64,000 bases of DNA from Gammaproteobacteria bacterium (GTDB taxonomy: Bacteria; Pseudomonadota; Gammaproteobacteria; Xanthomonadales; SZUA-36). This document shows, piece by piece, positions 16,242 through 25,855 of the stretch. Under the pieces are notes generated by a model that was not told the DNA's origin, ran no database searches, and worked only from the letters and a program-made list of their open reading frames with translations. The position numbers were made by a program, and so were the translations under genes. Location of the stretch: NCBI GenBank assembly GCA_021772915.1, contig JAJFLB010000053.1, positions 1-64,000 of the forward strand, written 5' to 3'. How positions within the stretch are numbered: the first letter of the stretch is position 1; each line of letters begins with the position of its first letter.

Positions 16242-16765
16242 TGAAACCAACCGCAATGAGTCAACTGCAAGGGCTGTCCAAAATTGAAGATCTGGTCGAT
16301 TTTGTTATGGAGATCAAAAATGTTAAAGCCGTTGTCGAGGAAATGAAGAATGCGGAAAAATCCTCCAGAGAAGCCTATAAACGTCTTGAATTGGGGAACA
16401 AAGCGAAGAATCTTGAGGCGGCGATTGACACTTCTGAAGCACTGCTAAAAAAGACATTGGGTAAGGTTGAGGAAGTTAAACAAGAGTACACGGATATTAC
16501 ACAATCAGCCCAAACGGATGCCGATGAAATAAGGACATTGATCAACCTGGAACGAGATGAATTTGAGAAAGATCGAGAAGACTCCTTAAAGCGTGATACA
16601 AGCACTAAAAATTTACTGGATGCGAGGGAAGCCTCCCTTAACGCAAGAGATGAGGCATTAAAGAAGAATGAAGAAAGGTTGGCACAGTCTCAGGCGAAGG
16701 CAGAGGCTATTAAGAGAGAGTATCAATCTCGCCTTGAACGAATAGAAAATGCCGCAAAAGCCTAA
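16241..16765 (+). CDS. Phage coiled-coil protein, 174 aa
   Basis: Nearly the whole length is Lys/Glu/Ala/Leu-rich and predicted alpha-helical, with long heptad patterns through about residues 25-165. A trimeric or dimeric rod, chaperone or virion spacer is possible. The start overlaps the previous stop and the stop overlaps the next start, both as TAATG. The family cannot be named from composition. Confidence 0.6.
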   Translation: MKPTAMSQLQGLSKIEDLVDFVMEIKNVKAVVEEMKNAEKSSREAYKRLELGNKAKNLEAAIDTSEALLKKTLGKVEEVKQEYTDITQSAQTDADEIRTLINLERDEFEKDREDSLKRDTSTKNLLDAREASLNARDEALKKNEERLAQSQAKAEAIKREYQSRLERIENAAKA

Positions 16766-17106
16766 TGGCGCTTCGGGGGAAACAGTTAGGTCAGTTACGT
16801 CCTGCTGATACAACGGCAGCGAGTTTATTTTCTCCAGATACGAACCAACAAGCGGAGATCGTCTGGCTCGTTGTTTGCAACACCACAGGTACGGCGGCTG
16901 ATTATAGCGTTTTTCTCGATAATAACGGAACGACGTATGACGAAACGACGGCGCATTATTTCGCCAAATCATTAGCAGCAAATGACACGCTGAATATCGA
17001 GGTTCATTGGTTAATGGACGACCCTACTGGTAATTTAGGTGTTAAGACGGGCACAAATAATGCGCTGACTTTTACAGCATATGGCGAGTTAAGAGATACT
17101 AATTAA
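16765..17106 (+). CDS. Phage small structural protein, 113 aa
   Basis: This is a beta-rich protein with Thr, Asn and Asp turns, no signal peptide, and strands such as EIVWLVVCNTTG and DYSVFLDNNGTTYDE. Similar small sandwich proteins occur among phage tail and virion accessory genes, but I do not recognise the family. Start and stop overlap both neighbours, placing it in the appendage and connector translation unit. Confidence 0.55.
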   Translation: MALRGKQLGQLRPADTTAASLFSPDTNQQAEIVWLVVCNTTGTAADYSVFLDNNGTTYDETTAHYFAKSLAANDTLNIEVHWLMDDPTGNLGVKTGTNNALTFTAYGELRDTN

Positions 17107-18119
17107 TGAGTAATATCAGTAATCCAAAAGATTTTAGTGACTTGTATACCGATCTAATGAATCGCGTCCGTGTTGATACGTCAGAATCCGCGACCAAAAC
17201 CCAGGCTCAACGATATATCAACATTGCATTAAACGATATGCATATAAATTTCGGTGAGAAATTTCCGTGGGCGGAAAGACACGCGACGCTTCAGGTTATG
17301 GCACCGTACACCACAGGCACGATTGCCATTACAAAAGGTTCTTCCTCACTGGTAGGGACAAGCACGTTATGGAATACGGCGCACGATTTTGGTGCTAACA
17401 ACGTCAGAACAACAGGTAAGATGGCGATCAATGGCACGACAGATGTGTATTCAATATCGGCCGTTGGTAGTGATACGGCGATTACATTAAATGAACGTTA
17501 CCAGGATACCACAGAAACGGCAGGGACATATACATACTACGAGGATGAATATGATTTAGCATCAGACTTTCTCCGGCCTTTTGACGTGCAATATTTTGAT
17601 GCGAATTCTGATATTGCCATTATTGGCAGAAGAGAATTCAGGCGTAACTACCCCCGGAACAAAACGACGGGGAAAATCGAAGTTGCTACGATTGTTGATC
17701 GCAGTTTTAACGCAAGCACGACACCTGTTAGGCGTATTATTTTCTTTCGTCCTCCCAGTAAGTATGAGTTGATCCCCTACAACTACATTACGTCTAATCT
17801 CGCTGTTACTGACGTTGGTGTAGAGCAGACTGATTTAATTAACGATACTGATGAACCAATTGTGCCGTTACATTATCGCCACGTCATCGTCTTTGGTGCG
17901 TTATACCATTGGTATCGAGACAAGAAGAATGACACACGGTCACAAGAGGCGAAGCAGGAGTATTCTGATTTAGTGATCCGAATTGCCTCCGATACGGAGA
18001 TCGGCGCATCTAAACCCCAAATGGCTCCTAAAATGTCTCACTATCGTCGTAACCGCCCCTTAACGGGTAGAAAGACGCGACATTCATTAGGGTCTGCGTT
18101 TGACCAACTAAGAGAATGA
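17106..18119 (+). CDS. Probable head-tail adaptor (tail tubular A-like), 337 aa
   Basis: The N-terminus (DLYTDLMNRVRVDTSES followed by QAQRYINIALNDMHINFGE) resembles the helical start of podovirus adaptor proteins that sit under the portal. The middle is beta-rich, and the C-terminal part has a helix with HYRHVIVFGALYHWYRDK, then a basic tail. It overlaps the following large beta-rich protein by four bases, matching the adaptor-nozzle gene pairing of T7- and P22-like phages. The assignment is by pattern and order, not by strong family motif. Confidence 0.6.
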   Translation: MSNISNPKDFSDLYTDLMNRVRVDTSESATKTQAQRYINIALNDMHINFGEKFPWAERHATLQVMAPYTTGTIAITKGSSSLVGTSTLWNTAHDFGANNVRTTGKMAINGTTDVYSISAVGSDTAITLNERYQDTTETAGTYTYYEDEYDLASDFLRPFDVQYFDANSDIAIIGRREFRRNYPRNKTTGKIEVATIVDRSFNASTTPVRRIIFFRPPSKYELIPYNYITSNLAVTDVGVEQTDLINDTDEPIVPLHYRHVIVFGALYHWYRDKKNDTRSQEAKQEYSDLVIRIASDTEIGASKPQMAPKMSHYRRNRPLTGRKTRHSLGSAFDQLRE

Positions 18120-19714
18120 CGACTAAATCAGCGTTTATCCGTCATCTGATAGGCGGAGGATGGGCCGCAGATTTTGGTGGTCGTGCACAGGTGGCAATCA
18201 ATGGGACGACGGCTACCTTTCCTTTTCTGACACAAGCAGACAACCTTGTTTATAAACTTGATGGGGGCGTGGACAAACCAGGAGGGACATCAAAACTAAA
18301 CACAACCACATTTGAGTCTGGGGCTGATATTAAAGGGATCTTTGATTACTGGATAACAGGTACAGCTGGATCATCAGCACAGCATAGGATCGTGCATGTA
18401 GGTACGGTGGTTAAAAAAGATGATGGTGACGGATCGTTCACTAATTTAAAAACAGGGCTTGAAGCGGGTAAGATGCCGGATTATACGGTTTCTGAAGATC
18501 TATTAATATTTACCTCAAATTCCACGGTAGATGTACCTCAGTCCTGGGATGGCACAACCCAACAAGACCTAGCCGGATCTCCGCCTAATTTTTCGTTTTC
18601 AGTTGTGTGGAAAGGCAGGGTTTGGGCGGCGGGTGATGCGGCGAATCCAAGTAAATTATATTACACAGGCAGGTTTGATCCGACAAATTGGACGGCTGGA
18701 TCATCAGGTGAATTCAACATTGACCCTAGTGACGGGGACAAGATAACCGGACTGGCAGTTTATAAAAACCGCTTATGGGTCTTTAAAGGTCCAGTTAAGG
18801 GGTCTATTCATACGATATCAGGATCGGCACCGACGGGAGACGATCCGTTTAGACGTGATCCTTTCATTACGGGGGTAGGTGCCGTTAACCACCAGTCTAT
18901 TTTCTCCTTTATCGATGATGTGGGGTTTGTCTGGTCAGACGGGGACGTGTATTCGCTGAGTAATATTAGTGCTGAAGGATTATTTGCCGCCGCCACCCTG
19001 ACATTCCCTATTCATTCATGGCTGCATTCAAACATCAAGGCCAATGCGCTTGATCAGGCGTGGGCGACGACCCTGGCTGATGATGGTATCGTGTTAATTG
19101 GTCTTACCCTGTCAGGGGCGACGAAGAACAACATCATCATCGGGTTTGATTTTCGTTTTACACCTATTCGCTGGTTTAAATGGCCCTCTTTCAAGAACAT
19201 GGCAACCGCATTGGCGGTTATGCTCGATCCCGATGACAATAATAAACGCACTATCGTCCTCGGTGGGAATGATGGATTTGTCAGAAAAACCTTTAGAACG
19301 ACCAAGACGCTCGATACTGGTGGCACAATCAACCAGTCATTTACCACACCTTATACGGATTATGGTATCCCTGAGACAATTAAAACCATTGCAGCGGGTA
19401 GTGTCGGTGCAAAAACCACCGGGGATTCTTCCGTTGTATTCAAATGGCAGCGAGATAATCAGGCTGCACAATCAAAAGAGATCAGTATTTCAACTGGCGG
19501 CGCACAGCTTGCCACGTCAATGAATGGTACTGATTTCATTTTAGGCACTCATACCCTGGGCGGCGACACGTTTACGGATGAGTTCTTTGATTTAGAAGAA
19601 GGCGGCGAGTTTAGATCAATACGATATACCTTGTCCAACAACAGAGAGAATGAATCGATAGGGCTTGATGATTTTGGCGCATTAATAGAACCCGGTGGGT
19701 TTGCTACGGAGTAA
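18116..19714 (+). CDS. Probable tail nozzle or hub protein, 532 aa
   Basis: This large all-beta protein shows repeated four-strand-like blocks (for example LIFTSNSTVDVPQSWDG, WKGRVWAAGD, KITGLAVYKNRLWVFKG, DDGIVLIGLTLSG), consistent with the beta-propeller of podovirus tail nozzles. It follows the adaptor candidate with an ATGA overlap. There are no membrane segments. It would close the tail tube and bear fibres. The C-terminal 120 residues form another beta domain. Confidence 0.6.
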   Translation: MTTKSAFIRHLIGGGWAADFGGRAQVAINGTTATFPFLTQADNLVYKLDGGVDKPGGTSKLNTTTFESGADIKGIFDYWITGTAGSSAQHRIVHVGTVVKKDDGDGSFTNLKTGLEAGKMPDYTVSEDLLIFTSNSTVDVPQSWDGTTQQDLAGSPPNFSFSVVWKGRVWAAGDAANPSKLYYTGRFDPTNWTAGSSGEFNIDPSDGDKITGLAVYKNRLWVFKGPVKGSIHTISGSAPTGDDPFRRDPFITGVGAVNHQSIFSFIDDVGFVWSDGDVYSLSNISAEGLFAAATLTFPIHSWLHSNIKANALDQAWATTLADDGIVLIGLTLSGATKNNIIIGFDFRFTPIRWFKWPSFKNMATALAVMLDPDDNNKRTIVLGGNDGFVRKTFRTTKTLDTGGTINQSFTTPYTDYGIPETIKTIAAGSVGAKTTGDSSVVFKWQRDNQAAQSKEISISTGGAQLATSMNGTDFILGTHTLGGDTFTDEFFDLEEGGEFRSIRYTLSNNRENESIGLDDFGALIEPGGFATE

Positions 19715-19716
19715 CC

Positions 19717-20049
19717 ATGAGAAAAATTGAATTAAACGCTTTTGAGATACCAGTGGAAGATGTCGGTAATAAACGGCCTATCAAAATGGCTTATTCTGAG
19801 TTAATGATACTTTGTTTACAAAAAAATGATCGCGGTTTCGATATGAAAACTATGATGACGATCATGCCTATCATTCAAAAGATTAAAGACGCAGAAAATC
19901 ACGTCTTATTGGAAGACGCTGAATGGGCCATTCTAAAAGACAGTGTTGAGGTATTCCCCTTTGCTTTTCCTCACCAGAAATTAATGGAATTTCAGGAAGC
20001 AGTGTGCCAAGCAGGGGAACATCAACTAGACAGTCAAATAGATGCCTGA
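19717..20049 (+). CDS. Phage hypothetical protein, 110 aa
   Basis: This soluble, mixed alpha/beta protein has a Met-rich middle (KTMMTIMPIIQKI) and an acidic C-terminal half. The start has a GGAG site, and the end overlaps the next gene by eight bases. It lies between the nozzle candidate and the probable ejection proteins. Size and position recall small assembly chaperones, but no family is recognised. Confidence 0.55.
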   Translation: MRKIELNAFEIPVEDVGNKRPIKMAYSELMILCLQKNDRGFDMKTMMTIMPIIQKIKDAENHVLLEDAEWAILKDSVEVFPFAFPHQKLMEFQEAVCQAGEHQLDSQIDA

Positions 20050-21037
20050 TCCCCTCTTTACGTTTGGTGGGCCATCGTCGGGGGCAACACTCCCCTTGAC
20101 CATCGCACGCTTCTTGAAGCAGTTCGACACGCCTTCTACTGGGCCAGTCGACCGGGAGATCCAAGCCCTATTAGGCCCGAAGCTAGGCGAGTCTACGGCG
20201 GACGTGACGAATGTCGAACAAGGTATCTTCCCCGATCTTAACGGCAATGAACAGGATTTCACGAGTAGACTCGTTTTGTCTGATGGGGAAATCGACGGAC
20301 TATCACAAGCGGCTATTGACAGGCTTATTGAACAAGGATTTCCCGCTGAGAACCTAAAACATCGAGCGCCCATCGGGGACACGGGTGGGGATGCGACAGT
20401 GAGTGCTGTAGAACCCGATCCTGGCGAGTTTGATCCTAATCTGCTTGAGCCACCGGGACTAGAAGAAGGCGGCACCTCAGCAACGTCCCCAGTCATACAG
20501 GAAAACCCCACAAATGAGGTAGTTAAGGACACACAGGGCAACATTTTATTAGACTTGCCGGGTGATGTTTTTAGGGAATTACTAGACGCCTCTGCGGTCT
20601 TTGGACGGATATTTGGTGAAGGGGGTGATGTCGATTTAAGTGATGTGGTTATCAGTGAGGAAGAGGATGAAGAGATCGACAAGATCAGTAGCGAAACAGG
20701 CATTGACTTTACTTTTTTGGGTAACACGACAGGGACTGAGCAAGGAACGGACGACCGGGCAGACACGACCAACACTGACTTGCTCAATGTTGCGCTGTCT
20801 CTATTACCCACTGCCTCACAAACAGAGAGTAGTGTGGGCAGGGGCGAGGCGACAGAGCTTGCTGAAGCGCCTGATTCACCCCTTGACTTAAAACGTTCCG
20901 TCAACATCACCCGTGATCCAAAGACAGGCAGGGCAGGTGTTGCTTCACGGTTTGAACCACAACCACCACAGCAATTAAACTTCACGCCTAGAAATGAGAC
21001 ACAACATAACCGTCGTGGACGGCTTAATTTCTCCTGA
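20042..21037 (+). CDS. Phage acidic, low-complexity virion-type protein, 331 aa
   Basis: The protein is acidic and rich in Asp, Glu, Gly, Pro and Thr, with few hydrophobic core segments, so much of it is probably disordered. The C-terminus turns basic and Gln/Pro-rich (EPQPPQQLNFTPR). It starts the block of four large genes after the nozzle candidate, where short-tailed phages keep proteins ejected with the DNA. A long Ser-rich ORF on the opposite strand is only a shadow of this gene. No family is recognised. Confidence 0.5.
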   Translation: MPDPLFTFGGPSSGATLPLTIARFLKQFDTPSTGPVDREIQALLGPKLGESTADVTNVEQGIFPDLNGNEQDFTSRLVLSDGEIDGLSQAAIDRLIEQGFPAENLKHRAPIGDTGGDATVSAVEPDPGEFDPNLLEPPGLEEGGTSATSPVIQENPTNEVVKDTQGNILLDLPGDVFRELLDASAVFGRIFGEGGDVDLSDVVISEEEDEEIDKISSETGIDFTFLGNTTGTEQGTDDRADTTNTDLLNVALSLLPTASQTESSVGRGEATELAEAPDSPLDLKRSVNITRDPKTGRAGVASRFEPQPPQQLNFTPRNETQHNRRGRLNFS

Positions 21038-21045
21038 GATAATCC

Positions 21046-21933
21046 ATGGCACTTAATTCATCCGACAGCAGCGAAACCAGCGTTTTTGATGTCCCCGATC
21101 CCTCGCCGGAGGAATTAGAACAACTCTTAAACGATATCCAACTGTCCCAGTCGAGAGTTGACAGTATTGTCCAATCGGGCCAGTTTTCCGCTGATTTGTT
21201 TGAAAACCTCCCAGCAGAGTTAGAAAGAATAAAATCTGACCCCGCTAACGCTGAAGCGATCGCTAACGGCCAGTTTGATATCGCCGCCTCCACGCAACCA
21301 TTAAGCCAACGATTATTAACCAACGAAGCAACAAGCATTGAACAAGGCAGTAAACTTGATCCGCAGACAGAAGCGTTGATCGATCAAGTCTTTGAATCGC
21401 AATTCGATGCGGGGGTGAGTGATATCAACCAGGCCTTGAGGAATACGCTGGAAATTATACGCGATGAACTTGCGCCACAATTAGGACTGAGACCCGAAGA
21501 CACCCCTGTCTTAGACCGCGCCGCGCGGGTGGCGGCTGAGACGGTACGGCAAACAGGCCAGCTTAGAAGCCAAATAGATACCGCGGCGGGCACAGCAAAA
21601 TTAAATTTTCCTCTGGAACAAGACGCGCTAACCTCTCAACGAACGAACCAATTTGCTGCGACGACGCAAAATGCATCTGACTTCGCCGATCAGCTCCAAC
21701 AGCAGGCGTTTTTAAACCGGCAATTACTGACTGAGCAAGCGGGGAACTTCGGTCTGAATACGGCGCAAGCGACGGGCGCATCCCCAGGCACCACCGCAGC
21801 GAATTTGGGTGCTAATCGTGCCAGGCTTGCCCCGGAGACGGTCTCGTTGTCATCAAACTCGACTAATTTTGGCGAGCTAGCCACAGGCATAGGTGGGTTG
21901 CTTGAAGGCATCGACGCATTAAGGACCCCTTAA
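21046..21933 (+). CDS. Probable phage ejection or internal virion protein, 295 aa
   Basis: The protein is strongly helical and rich in Gln, Ala, Leu and Glu, especially from about residue 90 to 230, with no Cys. This composition matches podovirus internal or ejection proteins. The extreme C-terminus (GIGGLLEGIDALRTP) is a Gly-rich hydrophobic turn. A GAGAT site precedes the ATG. Function is inferred from composition and gene order; no named family is claimed. Confidence 0.5.
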   Translation: MALNSSDSSETSVFDVPDPSPEELEQLLNDIQLSQSRVDSIVQSGQFSADLFENLPAELERIKSDPANAEAIANGQFDIAASTQPLSQRLLTNEATSIEQGSKLDPQTEALIDQVFESQFDAGVSDINQALRNTLEIIRDELAPQLGLRPEDTPVLDRAARVAAETVRQTGQLRSQIDTAAGTAKLNFPLEQDALTSQRTNQFAATTQNASDFADQLQQQAFLNRQLLTEQAGNFGLNTAQATGASPGTTAANLGANRARLAPETVSLSSNSTNFGELATGIGGLLEGIDALRTP

Positions 21934-21934
21934 C

Positions 21935-23500
21935 ATGGCATCAGCACTAGAAGCACTGGAACGGTTAGCTAAAGAAGAGTCCGAGGGTATCGACACAACA
22001 GGCGTGAATCAAGCGACAGAAAAGATAGAATCCGCGGCAAAGAACCCTACGCCCACATCAAAACCAGCAGCAAAACCAATATCAGGCGTTCCCACAAGCG
22101 GAGTAGGTAAAGCAGGATTTTTATTAGGACAGTTTGGTGCTGCCGCGACAGGAAGAGAAACACCGCTCCAACGACTTCAAAAGGCCAATACGCAGGCAGA
22201 AGAACTCAGCATCCGTCAGGCGAATGTCGGTCTACAAGCCGTTACCGCTGGCACCAAGCAACTTGACGCAATTTTTAAGAACGGTACGCCGAGCGATGAA
22301 CAACTGGCGCAGTTTTACGGGAAATTCGCTGAGTTCGACAAAATCGCCCCTGGGACGGTTGAATCTCTGCAATTTCTTGCAGAACAGCGTAAACGAGGCA
22401 ACGCGGAGGAAGTCAAACAGTTTGAAAGCGTGTTAGAGTCCAACGGGGTAAATATTGCTACGTTAGGCATGTCCCTTGAACAAGTAAAAAAGACGTGGGA
22501 TGCAAGTCCTGAGTTTAAGAAGGCGATGATCGAAAAAGCCGATGCGCGGCATTTACGGACAGGGATTCAGAAGGTCGGGGATATTAAAACACAAATGGCG
22601 CAGGGAGTCATTCCTGAACAGGAGATCAACCTAGCCACAGCCATTGACACGCTTAATCCCCTCCTTACTGGGGAGAATGCTGATAAAAGGCTAACTGAGA
22701 ACGAAGTACAGTCTTTGTTGAGAAACCCCGCGCAGTTATCGAAACTAGGAATAACGCCAGATGAAATTGTCTTAGCAGAAGCAAAAGAAGATAATTTAAT
22801 TAAAACAGATTTGGGTGACAGGATAATCTTTACAGAGAAAGGTAAGCCTGATGTCATTGTCAAAGAATTTAAAAAAGGACTGACCCCAAGTTCTGATACA
22901 TTAGGAAAACCGCCGACTGTCGATCAACTTCTGAAATTAGAGGGGCCAAACGGAGAAACGCCACCGCTAGGAGTGCCATTGGCCGAGTTAAAAGAACAGG
23001 GCTTTAAGGTCAAGCCGAAACTCAGTAAAAAGGATGAAGATAAACTCAAGGCTGTTAATGCAACCCTCGACCAATTAGACAAACTTGCGCTTGGTGAGGA
23101 CGGTGTAGAAGGGGCTGGCGGTGTTTTTCGAGCAAAACCAGGTGCTGATAATAGAATCATAGATGATCTCTTTAAGGCTTACGGAAGATTTACACAATCA
23201 GACAAAGAGTTGGTATTGTTTGAGTCATTCTCTCAAGGCACGGTTGCTTCATTGGTCAGGGCAGCAGGAGAAAAGGGTAATCTATCCAATAGAGATATTG
23301 AGAGAGGAATTAATCTTATTCCTAATGCGGGCGATGGCTTTTTCTCTCTTCCTGACACGCGGGACGTTGCCGCGGGCAAGATCCGTCAATTAAGGGAATG
23401 GTTTGACGATATCGCGGGAACTTCAGATGATAGTGAATTGACCGAAGAAGAAATAGCCGACCTTAAAAAGTTACGTGAGGAGCAAAATGGCCCTAACTGA
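21935..23500 (+). CDS. Probable phage ejection or internal virion protein, 521 aa
   Basis: This long, Lys/Glu/Leu-rich helical protein has an Ala/Thr/Pro-rich linker near residues 30-60 (PTPTSKPAAKPISGVP) and an acidic C-terminus. The hydrophobic GVGKAGFLLGQFGAAATG near residue 55 could insert in membranes. It starts one base after the previous stop and overlaps the next gene by 14 bases. Large helical proteins with a glycine-rich hydrophobic patch at this position fit DNA-ejection components. No enzymatic motif is visible. Confidence 0.5.
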   Translation: MASALEALERLAKEESEGIDTTGVNQATEKIESAAKNPTPTSKPAAKPISGVPTSGVGKAGFLLGQFGAAATGRETPLQRLQKANTQAEELSIRQANVGLQAVTAGTKQLDAIFKNGTPSDEQLAQFYGKFAEFDKIAPGTVESLQFLAEQRKRGNAEEVKQFESVLESNGVNIATLGMSLEQVKKTWDASPEFKKAMIEKADARHLRTGIQKVGDIKTQMAQGVIPEQEINLATAIDTLNPLLTGENADKRLTENEVQSLLRNPAQLSKLGITPDEIVLAEAKEDNLIKTDLGDRIIFTEKGKPDVIVKEFKKGLTPSSDTLGKPPTVDQLLKLEGPNGETPPLGVPLAELKEQGFKVKPKLSKKDEDKLKAVNATLDQLDKLALGEDGVEGAGGVFRAKPGADNRIIDDLFKAYGRFTQSDKELVLFESFSQGTVASLVRAAGEKGNLSNRDIERGINLIPNAGDGFFSLPDTRDVAAGKIRQLREWFDDIAGTSDDSELTEEEIADLKKLREEQNGPN

Positions 23501-25640
23501 GAAGGAAGAATTAGCTCTTCGCAGAACCATTAAATCATCATCTGATGAGGGGGATGAAAGGAGTGAGTTTGAGGCAAGAAAACAATTAAAAGAGGGGCTT
23601 GTTTCAATCCCCAACACCTCGTTAGAATTTGATATTAATGACGAGAAAGGGCAGAGAGACTTGCAGTCTGCGATGGGACGAGATCCTAATGTTTCACAAA
23701 AAGGGGTTGATCATTTAAAACTACGAGCTACTTTATCCAGGGCAGACACGCGAGAAGAAAGAGAAGTTATTTTAGCGCAGACAGTCGGCATGGAAGGATT
23801 TACCAGAGATAAATTTGACAATCTTGCCATAACGCCTGTCGGGATGGAGGCGTTAGGCTTAGAGCCGAGTGATACACCCGTGGTCATTGACAGCCCTGGG
23901 CCCGAATTGGGGGATATTGCCGATTTAAGAGATGATGCCGGAGCAATCATCGGCGGAACTGCCGCCGCTATTGCAACGGGAGGGTCGAGTATTCCTTTCT
24001 CCATGCTTGCCGCAGGTGCGGGCGCCTTTGCAGGAAAGGCGATTGACGAGACGGGAGAACAATTCAGAGGTCAGAACTTACAGTCTTTTGGTGAGGTGGT
24101 TAAAGATGTCGCCTTAACAGGTGTAGAGGGGGTAGTCGGAGAGGGTGTTTTCAGGGGGGTTCTCGCGCCGATTGGGCGAAAAATACTAGCGCCCAGTCGT
24201 TCCGCGACAGGCGTTAGAAGCGAGGCGCTGAGAGAGGGCGGTGAAGAATTATTAAAAGATGCAACTGAAATAGGCGTCATACCGAGGGGTGTTAATCTCA
24301 TTGATCGCAATTTGGTTAAGAGAATGGCGAACCTTGTCGAGACTGTTTTCGGCGATCCAAATGCGATAAAAAACTCAAAAGCGCTCAGTGGAGAAATTGA
24401 GAGATTAAGAACATCCTTTAATAGTAATTTATTAAAAGATGCTGAGATAGGACAATTAGTAAAAGGTAATGTAACGGAAGCGGTGAAAGTTTTTAAGGAC
24501 GCCGCAAGAAAGAAATTTGCGTTTGTCGATACTATTTTGAAAGGTAAGCCCATTATCGGCACGAATCCTATTAAGGAGCAAGCCCAAGCCATACTAGACG
24601 CGCTTCCAAAGACAGTTGATGGGAAAGTAATTGAAACAAGCGGTGGATCATTGCAGCCAATAAGGGATTTAGCGAACCTCCAGGACAATATCACCGTCGA
24701 AACCTTACAAGGGCTTAGAAATTTGTTGTTTGATCGCCTTGATTCTTCCTTGTTGCCGGGTGTAGGAAGTAGGGATGCAGCGAAATTACTCGCGGCGGCA
24801 GACAATGCATTGGATGGCACAATAGATGATCTAGCGAAACTCATTAAAAATGACCCAACGGTCATTGGTGAGATTGGTAGCCGGGGAAAGTTAGATTCAA
24901 CGCTTAACAAACAAGCGCTTGAGCAGTTGAAGGAGGCAAGGGCTTTTTATAAGGAAGGAATCCAGCAATTTGAAAATGCCACCATTAAACGCATCGCTAA
25001 AGATCCTAGTTTAGCCGGATCGTTAGACCCAGAAAGAGTTGTCGATCTACTGTTCAATAAACAAAGTACCACGCCTTTGAAACAAGTCTTAAAGGTTGTA
25101 GATGATAAAACATCCGACAATATTCGTTCTGCCGCGATGAGAGATATATTAAAAAATGTCACCGGCAGAAGCGAAGATCCGTTAGTTGGTGAAGTATTTA
25201 AAGGCACACAATTTCTCAAATCATTGGATAGCTTTGGGAAAGAAACCCTGGAAACAATGTTTGGCAAGGGTAAGACTGATGAGTTATTCAGGCTTGGGAG
25301 AGTCATTCAGTCAGCGACAAAGCAAGGCGGGTCAGGGGGTCTAGTCGCGGCGGAAATAGCGGTAAATCCACTAACGAATATACCTACTTTAATTAGGCTA
25401 AAAATACTTTCAAACATTTTCGCAAGTAAAAATGGTGTCCGATGGCTAACTACCGGAATTGAGGCACCAAAGACAAAGGCAGGTGTTGCAGCGCTAACTA
25501 GGCTCGCTACGCAAGTTCAGTCTATTGTGGATGAAGAAGAAACGAAGACACCGGGGATTGTTAAACCATCAGGAGATCAACAAATCCGAGAAGCTATCCC
25601 TCAACGTTCGGCTGATGAAGCTGTTGCAGCGATACAATAA
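23487..25640 (+). CDS. Probable phage ejection protein with Gly/Ala-rich hydrophobic segment, 717 aa
   Basis: This is the largest of the post-nozzle proteins. Residues about 145-190 form a glycine- and alanine-rich hydrophobic stretch (AGAIIGGTAAAIATGGSS and AAGAGAFAGKAI) flanked by charged helices, typical of proteins that insert in the cell envelope during DNA delivery. The remaining sequence is helical and Lys/Leu-rich. The ATG at 23,487 is chosen because GAGGAG lies just upstream; a GTG at 23,475 lacks such a site. No lysozyme motif could be identified. Confidence 0.55.
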   Translation: MALTEKEELALRRTIKSSSDEGDERSEFEARKQLKEGLVSIPNTSLEFDINDEKGQRDLQSAMGRDPNVSQKGVDHLKLRATLSRADTREEREVILAQTVGMEGFTRDKFDNLAITPVGMEALGLEPSDTPVVIDSPGPELGDIADLRDDAGAIIGGTAAAIATGGSSIPFSMLAAGAGAFAGKAIDETGEQFRGQNLQSFGEVVKDVALTGVEGVVGEGVFRGVLAPIGRKILAPSRSATGVRSEALREGGEELLKDATEIGVIPRGVNLIDRNLVKRMANLVETVFGDPNAIKNSKALSGEIERLRTSFNSNLLKDAEIGQLVKGNVTEAVKVFKDAARKKFAFVDTILKGKPIIGTNPIKEQAQAILDALPKTVDGKVIETSGGSLQPIRDLANLQDNITVETLQGLRNLLFDRLDSSLLPGVGSRDAAKLLAAADNALDGTIDDLAKLIKNDPTVIGEIGSRGKLDSTLNKQALEQLKEARAFYKEGIQQFENATIKRIAKDPSLAGSLDPERVVDLLFNKQSTTPLKQVLKVVDDKTSDNIRSAAMRDILKNVTGRSEDPLVGEVFKGTQFLKSLDSFGKETLETMFGKGKTDELFRLGRVIQSATKQGGSGGLVAAEIAVNPLTNIPTLIRLKILSNIFASKNGVRWLTTGIEAPKTKAGVAALTRLATQVQSIVDEEETKTPGIVKPSGDQQIREAIPQRSADEAVAAIQ

Positions 25641-25647
25641 ATACTAT

Positions 25648-25827
25648 TTATTCTGGCTTAGGCCAGAAGGCAACACACAAAAGAACGGTTGCAAAGAAAA
25701 ACCCGACAATACCATTTAGATCTGCTTCAAACGCTATTGCGCCAGCAAACGATGTTATTAGCGCCCCTAGAAAACAGATAATTCTTTGCCATATGTTAGG
25801 CATTGTTTTTTTATTTAAACTTTCCAT
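25648..25827 (-). CDS. Possible small two-helix membrane protein, 59 aa
   Basis: On the minus strand, two hydrophobic segments (RIICFLGALITSFAGAIAF and GIVGFFFATVLLCVAFW) are joined by a short acidic loop (EADLNG), with a basic N-terminus and a charged end. This is a holin-like or superinfection-exclusion-like layout. The start may be the ATG at 25,827 or at 25,803; a longer frame to 25,932 would overlap the fibre-like gene. No good ribosome site is seen, and only a lone TATACT box lies upstream, so the gene is uncertain. Confidence 0.4.
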   Translation of the reverse strand: MESLNKKTMPNIWQRIICFLGALITSFAGAIAFEADLNGIVGFFFATVLLCVAFWPKPE

Positions 25828-25855
25828 AAACCATAGTATAGCGAGATATTCATAA

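Noticed and set aside
20026-20985. Long Ser/Pro-rich ORF on the minus strand
   Set aside because: It lies wholly opposite the 331-aa phage gene, has shadow-like composition (Ser runs) and no ribosome site, and the forward frame has coupled starts and stops with its neighbours.
24071-24910. 279-codon minus-strand ORF
   Set aside because: Complement of the large ejection-protein gene; low-complexity Ser/Leu/Phe composition and no motif.
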